Positions 57,787-64,000 of a stretch of 64,000 nt of DNA are shown piece after piece. The translations under genes were made by a program, and so were the position numbers. The stretch is from the NCBI GenBank assembly GCA_030704615.1, contig CM060731.1, positions 15,250,001-15,314,000 of the forward strand, read 5' to 3'. Origin of the DNA: Takakia lepidozioides (taxonomy: Eukaryota > Streptophyta > Takakiopsida > Takakiales > Takakiaceae). Position 1 is the first letter of the stretch. Every line of letters begins with the position of its first letter. The notes beneath the pieces were generated by a model, which had not been told where the DNA came from, ran no database searches, and saw only the letters and a program-made list of their open reading frames with translations.

Positions 57787-57851
57787 CGTTTTGCGATCGG
57801 GGAGAACAGATTGTGAATTTCGGAATTTCCAGAAGTAGGGTAATCGTGTGA

Positions 57852-59836
57852 ATGAGCCAGATCTCGTTCGGCTCTGTGAGCACACACCCCGGTGACGACG
57901 ATCAGGATAGTGAAATGGCGGGAGACCGTGAGCGCTCAGATGCGGCCAGTCTGCACCGAGCTTCAGATCGCGAACATGGAAGTCAGTTGTTTTCCCAGAA
58001 ACAGATGGAGGCCTTAGGTACTTTGATTCGATCTGAGATACAAAAATTGGCCCCTGCACAAACTCAAACTGAAAAGCAATCTAGGGAGCTACCTATGAGT
58101 GAGCCACTGAATGAGGGCGAATCTGAGGCCGACTCCCATGAGGCCAAATGAAAAGAAGCAAGGATGTCACCAGGGAAATCAGAAGATTGGTGAAATTGCC
58201 AGAATTTTATGGTAAACCATCTGTCAAGCCCGAGGAAATACTGTCTTTCCTGGATACATTAGAAGAGTTCTTTGAGGACGATTATTCAGAGGAAGCCAAG
58301 ATACAGACAGCTGCTCTACAGCTCCGTGATGCCGCCAAGCTATGGTGGTCGCGCCAGAAGCAGGAACGCCGTGAACACAAGAAACCACATGTGGATAGTT
58401 GGGCTATGTTTAAGACACTGTTCTTAGCCCACTACCTACCTGGCGACTATGCACACAAGATGAAAGTTGAATTGTTCAGGCTGAAACAGGAGACTATGAG
58501 CGTGGGAGAGTTTAAGACGAGATTTGAAACCCATGCCAGTTATTTCCCCTCGTTGAGTGAAGAGGACAGAGTTGATTTTTTTGTTGATGGCCTCAGTGAT
58601 TCTCTCAAATTTAAGGTCAAAGCCCACAACCCTCATACCGAGGCAGAAGCATATCGTTTGGCTTGTAATTTTGAGAACGAAGTGAGGGCACAACGTTCTT
58701 CGAATTTTGCTCGTGGCACGGCAGAGTTCAAGCCTAGATCATCTGGTCCTTGGCAGTCACCAGCGAAGAGAGGGAATTGGAAGAGATTTAAACCGTTTAA
58801 GAAGGTGGGGGATCAAGCTACACGGAGACCGCCCATGAGGGCTCCTCCAAGGCTCAGTTTCAAAGAGCAGGAAGAACACAGGCGTAAGGGTTTGTGTTTC
58901 TTGTGCCATGAACCCGGACACAGAGCTGCTGAGTGTATGAAGTACCCAAATTATCGTCAGGCTCGACAGACAACCGCCTTGACAGTTGAAGAACCTGCAG
59001 AACCTTGTGCGGTTGTTGAAACTGGGGAGAAGTCAGGACAAGAAAAAGGGAAAGGTCGTAATGTGCGGGTTTCTGCAACTATCATTGGAGACCAAATAGA
59101 GCATGACCCCAGTGTGATACGGGTTCAGGGGAGAGTGGCTGGAATTCCCACTCAAGTGTTGATTGATACAGGCATCACTCATAACTTGTTGTCAAAGGAT
59201 TTTGCTGACAAGTTGGGACTAGTTCAAGAAGACATGCAACCCTGTCAAATCCTGTTACCAGATGGTGGCGTGGATTCTACGCACAAACACATCCCAAAGG
59301 TACTGATGGTCATGCAAGGAGTACAAACTATGGCTGACTTCGAGGTCTGGGAGGGAGCTCGGTACGACTACATCCTTGGCATGCGGTGGCTGGATCCGGT
59401 TGATGCTGTGGTGGCTTGCAAATCCGGACTGGTTAGTGGTACCTTGCCCAACGGGAAGGGTTTCAAAATCAAAGGTACTAGAGCTCTTCCCAATGTACCT
59501 GTCTTGTCAGCTATTCAGATGAAGAGATGTATGCGGAGGGGAAATGCTCAGTTTTTTACTGTTAGCTTGCATGAGGTCTTGGAAACAAATCAGGGAGAAG
59601 GGAAGTCGCATCCCAGACTTGGCCTAATCCTGAATGAATATAAAGATATGTTTCCTGATGAGATCCCTGGGATGCCCCCTGAACGGGAGGTTGATCATGC
59701 TATCGAGTTGATGTCAGATGCTGTACCGGTTGCAAGGGCACCGTACAGGCATTCAATTGCAGAAAGTGAAGAGTTAGAAAGGCAGTTGAATGACCTGTTG
59801 GAAAAGGGGTATATACGTCCAAGTAAATCCCCTTAG
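57852..59836 (+). pseudogene. Chromovirus gag, protease and start of RT (broken)
   Basis: The frame opens with an ATG at 57852 (MSQISFGSVSTHPGDDDQDS) and stops at 58151. A second frame starting at 58148 (an ATGA overlap) carries the gag domain (FLDTLEEFFEDDYSEEAK, AAKLWWSRQ, FKTLFLAHYLPGDYAHKMKV) and a CCHC knuckle (CFLCHEPGHRAAEC, about 58894-58935). The aspartic protease shows IDTGITHNLL (about 59162). The RT lead-in follows (EKGYIRPSKSP). A TAG at 59834-59836 stands where related elements have Trp. The frame change at 58148 is probably a mutation. Confidence 0.9.
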
Positions 59837-62497
59837 GGTGCCCCTGTAATGTTTAAGAAGAAGAAAGACGGGACTTTGAGACTGTGTGTGGACTATAGAT
59901 GGTTGAATAAGGTCACCATCAAGAATAAGTTTCCTTTGCCTCGTGTGGACGATTTGTTTGACTATCTATATGGGAGTCAGGTTTTTTCAAAACTTGATCT
60001 TCGATCTGGATATCATCAGATACGGATCAAAAATTCTGACATACCAAAGACAGGATTTCGATCTCGTTTTGGTCATTACGAATTCTTGGTGATGCCATTT
60101 GGGCTCACGAATGCTCCAACAACATTTACTCATCTGATGAATTCTCTGTTCCAAAAATATTTGGGGAAGATGGTCCTAGTCTACATGGATGATATACTAA
60201 TATACTCTAAGTCTGAAGAAGAACATGAACAGCATTTACGCTTGGTCTTAGACATACTGAGAGAGAACCATCTGTTTGCTAAGAGAAGCAAGTGTGAGTT
60301 CTTTGTAGACCACATGGATTACTTGGGATTTTGCATCTCCAAAGATGGAATCTCAATTGATCCTAAGAAAGTCCAGACCGTGGTTGAATGGCCTAAACCA
60401 AGTGATAAGACTGAGGTCAGGAGCTTTATTGGGTTTGCTAGCTTCCTACGGAAGTTTGTCAAATCTTTTTCACAGATTGCAGCCCCATTGACTGACCTGC
60501 TTAAGGACTCGAGTCCTGTAAGCTTGAGGGACATCTGGACAAGAGAATGTGATAACAGTTTCGAGAAATTGAAGTATGCCTTGACACATGCTCATGTACT
60601 AAGATTGCTCGACCTTGCGAAGGGAGCAATCGTACTGTGTACCGATGCAAGTGATCTTGCTATTGGGGCTGTGTTGATGCAAGATGGGCAAGTGATTGCC
60701 TACGAATCTCGAAAGATCAGTCCAGCAAAAAAGAATTACCCAACTCATGAAAAAGAACTGTTGGCAATAGTTCATGCTTTGAAGATATGGAGGCATTACC
60801 TGCTTCCAGTTGATTTTGTGATAGAGACTGACCATCAGAGTTTGAAATACTTGGACCACACAACCTCATTTGAGTCAGAGGCAGATTAGGTGGTCAGAAC
60901 TGCTTCAGCAGTTCCATTATGACCTAAAGTATATCAAGGGGAGAGAGAATGTGATTGCTGATGCACTTTCTAGGAGACCATTACAAGCTAATGTTGTCTC
61001 ATGCGTCAGTAGCACTATAATTCAAGACATTAAAGGTCAGTATGAGGTCGATGAATTCTTCAAAGAGCCATTCAAGAGTTTGTCTCGTGACCAAAGAACT
61101 TCTATTGAGAAAGAGAAGTACCGGCCATACCTCTTGAGAGATGGGGTGTTATTTTATGATGGTCGGCTGTGTGTTCCCCTGATTCCAGACTTGAGATTGC
61201 GGATTATTCATGACAGTCACAATATTCCAATCTCTGGACACCCGGGCTTTCAAAAAACCTATTGGTCAATACAGAAGCACTATTTTTGGCCAGGTATGAA
61301 GAGAGAAATTAAAGAGTATGTGCAGAAATGTTTCCCATGTCAGGTTTCGAAGTCAGAGAGAGTCAGACCTCCTGGATTATTACAACATTTATCTGTTTCT
61401 GGATGGAATTGGGAATCCATTAGCATGGATTCATTGTGGCATTGCCCAGGACCAGAAATGGCCATGACAGTATCATGGTGGTTGTAGATAGGCTGTCTAA
61501 GATAGCCCACTTGATACCTACAAGGATGAGTGCTACGGCATCTGATGTTGCATCCTTGTACATGAAAGAGATATTCAGGATCCATGGTCTGCCTCGGGAG
61601 ATTATTTGTGATAGGGACTCAAAGTTTACAAGTCATTTTTGGATTGACTTGTTCAAGAAATTGGGAACCAAGGTAAAACTGAGTACGGCCTTTCACCCAG
61701 AAATAGATGCTCAAACAGAAAGGACCAACCGTACAATAGAAGATATGTTGAGGATGTACGTTGGTGAAAGACAGTCCTCTTGGGAACAATATCTGTATAT
61801 GGTGGAATTTGCTTATAACAAGCATTTCCATAGTGCCATTGGCATGAGCCCATTTGAAGCTTTATATGGACGAGATTGCTTGGCTCCTGCTTCGCTTATT
61901 ACACCACCATCAAATGTGCAGAGTGTGAATGACAGAATCAAAGAGATCCACTCTGTCCTAGATCTGGCGAAGCGTAGTATGTAGGCTGCACAAGAACGGG
62001 CCAAGTTCTTTGCTGATAAGCACAGGACTTTTCGTGAATTTGCCATTGGTGATATGGTATTTTTGAAAGTTACACCTAAAATAAGCAATCTAACACTGGG
62101 CAAGTGTTATAAGTTGTCACCAAGGTTTTGTGGCCCGTTTAAAATCCTGGAACGCCATGGCACAGTGGCCTATGAGTTGGATCTACCTCCAACATGGAAG
62201 ATCCATAAAACTTTCTATGTCAGCCTTCTCCGGAGGTATATGTCAGACCCATCACACATCTTGCCGACGTTGCCTCAAGCCATGAATGATGGTCAACTGA
62301 TGGCTGAACCCGAAAAGATTCTAGAAACGCGAGTGAAGCACCTGCGCAACCGTTCTTGGAAAGAACATTTGATTAAGTGGTTGCATTACCCAGAGACAGA
62401 AGCTACTTGGGAGAAGGAAAATGAATTGACATTGAGTTACCCCTCATTTTCTGTCATTGAGGACAATGACCTGTCTTTGGGAGGGGGAATTTGTTAG
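59837..62497 (+). pseudogene. Chromovirus pol: RT, RNase H, integrase, chromodomain (broken)
   Basis: RT blocks are clear: [47 protein letters not shown] and the active site YMDD at 60182-60193. RNase H follows ([37 protein letters not shown]). A frame change near 60868 leads into the H2C2 zinc part of the integrase (HDSHNIPISGHPGFQ, KCFPCQ). A second near 61440 precedes VVVDRLSKIAHLIP. The second catalytic Asp lies in ICDRDSKF and the Glu in AQTERTNRTIEDML. A TAG at 61982-61984 precedes AAQERAKFFADKHR. The C-terminal chromodomain reads EPEKILETRVKHLRNRSW and LIKWLHYPETEATWE. Confidence 0.92.
62477..62491 (+). other. Polypurine tract of the chromovirus
   Basis: TTGGGAGGGGGAATT directly before the right LTR is the expected plus-strand primer. 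It overlaps the last codons of pol. Confidence 0.85.
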
Positions 62498-63159
62498 GTG
62501 CCAGGAACGAAGATCGACCTGTCAACCAGTTTGGAATAACAAAAGACTGCTAGAATATCGCCGAACTGACAGTTGCAGGTAAAATGGAGCAGGCTCGCGT
62601 GCATGAAGAGATCCATGACTAGGGATTTAATGATGTGTGCGTGGAGATGGCAAGATGGTTGGAGAAGGGATGATGGCGTACAAGCGCCTGGAGCAAATCT
62701 GGATGCGCGTGAAAGCTGATTTGTAGCACGGCGTGGTGGCTGGGTGAACCAGATGCTATAGCCGGTGCTGTGCTTTTAGAGTGTAGGTTGATGTTGGAAT
62801 AGACGTCACTGGCCTTTGATACCTTGCAGCGGCAGTGACTGTGATTTCTCTTTTGTATAGAGTGATGGTGTAAACCCTGTGAATAGCTTGGAACAAGAAA
62901 GGTTCGCTTTAAGACTTGTGAATATGCTTTCGTGAAGAACAGGGGTGAACGATCGTGGAGTGGGGTGATCTCTATTACGATCTGAGTCAATGAACAGTGA
63001 CTGGAATAAAAAAAAATGGTCACATGAGTCCATATTGACGTTGATTTAAGCAAGCAATTTTCTTGGGATCCTGATAGATTCCCTATGAACAGCAAGATAA
63101 GAAAAGGGCCTGAATTTGTTCTGTAGTTGGACTGAGGAAAGAGAGTCAGATCCTTTTCA
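62492..63159 (+). repeat. Right LTR of the chromovirus
   Basis: 668 bp, from TGTTAGGTGCC to CCTTTTCA. It differs from the left LTR at about 23 positions, nearly all C/T or G/A. Confidence 0.95.
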
Positions 63160-63164
63160 AAATG
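63160..63164 (+). repeat. Target-site duplication AAATG, right
   Basis: Identical to 57100-57104. Confidence 0.95.
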
Positions 63165-64000
63165 TGAAAACTTTGTTTATATAGTAGAGCCGGTATTAAT
63201 CGTCTTGCGGGAGTTTGATGGAAAACAACCAGTAATGGGCAAGGCATGGTTACTAATGCAAAATCTTGAGAAACACGTCCAATCCTTGAGGCATCATCTC
63301 TTCTCCTTGGAACCTAAACTTGCGGACAATGCTGAGGATGCATTTTACGACTATCGTTCGATGGTTCGAACGGACTTATATTATACGGGGGCTTTGCTCA
63401 ATCCATTCTTGCTCGACCATACCATGCTCCGAGACGACGCTGATGCCAAGGCCGGCCTTGGGTGAGTGCTCATGCGACTGGCTCCGCCGAACCATGCAAA
63501 GAGAGCTATATCTGAGTACCAATGCTTCTTAGATCGCCGCGACCCTTTTGAGGATATGCCGGATCCAAAAGAGCTCAATATGTTGCCCATGAATGGTGGG
63601 ATCTGATTGGAGCTGGAGCAAAAACATTGGCTCCCATTGCGAAGCGTATTCTTGCTCAAGTGTGCTCTGCCTCATCTTGCGAATGCAATTAGAGCAGTAA
63701 CTCATTTGTTCACAACAAGATTCGCAACAGGTTGAATCCCGTGAGGGCTGACAAATTGATATATGTGTATACCAATTGTCGACTGCTACGTGAGAGGGCA
63801 GCGGATGATGCTGCAGCATGGTATGAGAGGAATTTGCATTCTGAATACTTTATTTCTGAGGTTGATTCGATGAGAGCCTCAGAAAGAATCATCTCAGAGG
63901 GAATCATCTGCCTCCGATAGTGAAGATGGATCCGATGATGCTCCCGAAAATGCGGATGACCCGTTTACATTCACAGGGGAGGATGCTTATATCCAGCCGA
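63165..64000 (+). pseudogene. hAT transposase, second part, to window end
   Basis: Taking out the chromovirus and one duplication joins TTCTGGAAGAAATG to TGAAAACTTTG in frame, reading DFWKKCENFVYIVEPVLIVL. It continues with REFDGKQPVMGKAWLLMQNL and YYTGALLNPFLLDHTM. After a frame change near 63465 the C-terminal hAT dimerisation region is visible (EWWDLIGAGAKTLAPIAKR, HNKIRNRLNPVRADKLIYVY). A TAG at 63689-63691 sits where the family usually has Trp. After 63880 the frame shifts again to an acidic tail that runs to the window edge. Confidence 0.85.

Larger units (their letters stand above)
57105..63159 (+). mobile_element. Complete but defective Ty3/gypsy chromovirus, 6,055 bp
   Basis: The element has two 668-bp LTRs, a primer-binding site for initiator-Met tRNA, gag-pol in the order gag, protease, RT, RNase H, integrase, chromodomain, a polypurine tract and a 5-bp target duplication. 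The C-terminal chromodomain places it in the chromoviruses, which target chromatin marks. LTRs differ at about 23 of 668 positions by eye (roughly 3%), mostly transitions, so it is not a fresh insertion. Two TAG stops and three frame changes make it non-autonomous. It sits inside the hAT transposase gene. Confidence 0.95.

Noticed and set aside
57163-58059. Minus-strand open frame of about 300 codons across the left LTR
   Set aside because: It recurs in the right LTR only because the LTR is repeated. There is no family resemblance and it is antisense to the element.

Overview
The window is nuclear DNA of a land plant, most likely a lineage with flagellated sperm (bryophyte, lycophyte, fern, cycad or Ginkgo). 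The main clue is a ten-exon gene for the intraflagellar-transport subunit IFT38/CLUAP1, which flowering plants and conifers lack. PLS-type PPR fragments, a BAHD acyltransferase relic, an RF298-type E3 ligase and a chromovirus primed by initiator-Met tRNA all point to an embryophyte. I cannot name the species. Many introns are long and filled with transposons, which argues against a compact genome such as Selaginella.

Layout. 1-6.1 kb is a transposon graveyard. It holds PPR and OSB-like (PDF-motif) gene fragments, two copies of a CACTA-type terminus, a MULE-like open frame and a piggyBac-like transposase relic. 6.1-8.3 kb holds unidentified minus-strand fragments and a 373-bp MITE. 8.8-14.1 kb is IFT38. 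14.6-17.6 kb is an unidentified minus-strand gene with a nucleoporin-like motif. 18.3-19.4 kb is a BAHD pseudogene. 20.4-34.2 kb is a 12-exon ADCK1-like ABC1 kinase gene whose introns 5 and 8 are packed with 5'-truncated LINE copies. 35.8-36.4 kb is a 310-bp tandem duplication just upstream of the RF298-like RING E3 gene (37.4-40.9 kb). 42.0-42.1 kb carries tRNA-Ser(AGA) and tRNA-Thr(AGT), both on the minus strand. 43.1-45.3 kb is a single-exon long coiled-coil gene. 46-53.6 kb is repeat-rich: a second MITE, a gag-like fragment, a LINE relic and otherwise gene-free sequence. 54.3-55.4 kb is a 1-kb array of short imperfect palindromes. 55.9-64 kb is a decayed hAT transposase gene split by a complete but defective 6,055-bp Ty3/gypsy chromovirus.

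Four host protein genes have coherent reading frames (IFT38, the ADCK1-like kinase, the RF298-like E3 and the coiled-coil gene), and one more is probable (the nucleoporin-like gene). They are unrelated housekeeping or regulatory genes and do not form a pathway. Exon boundaries were placed by eye, from GT/AG sites, phase consistency and resemblance to the protein family. The strongest leads for something unusual are the palindrome array, the head-to-tail LINE array sitting in (GA)n tails, and the PPR/OSB gene fragments linked to CACTA ends.
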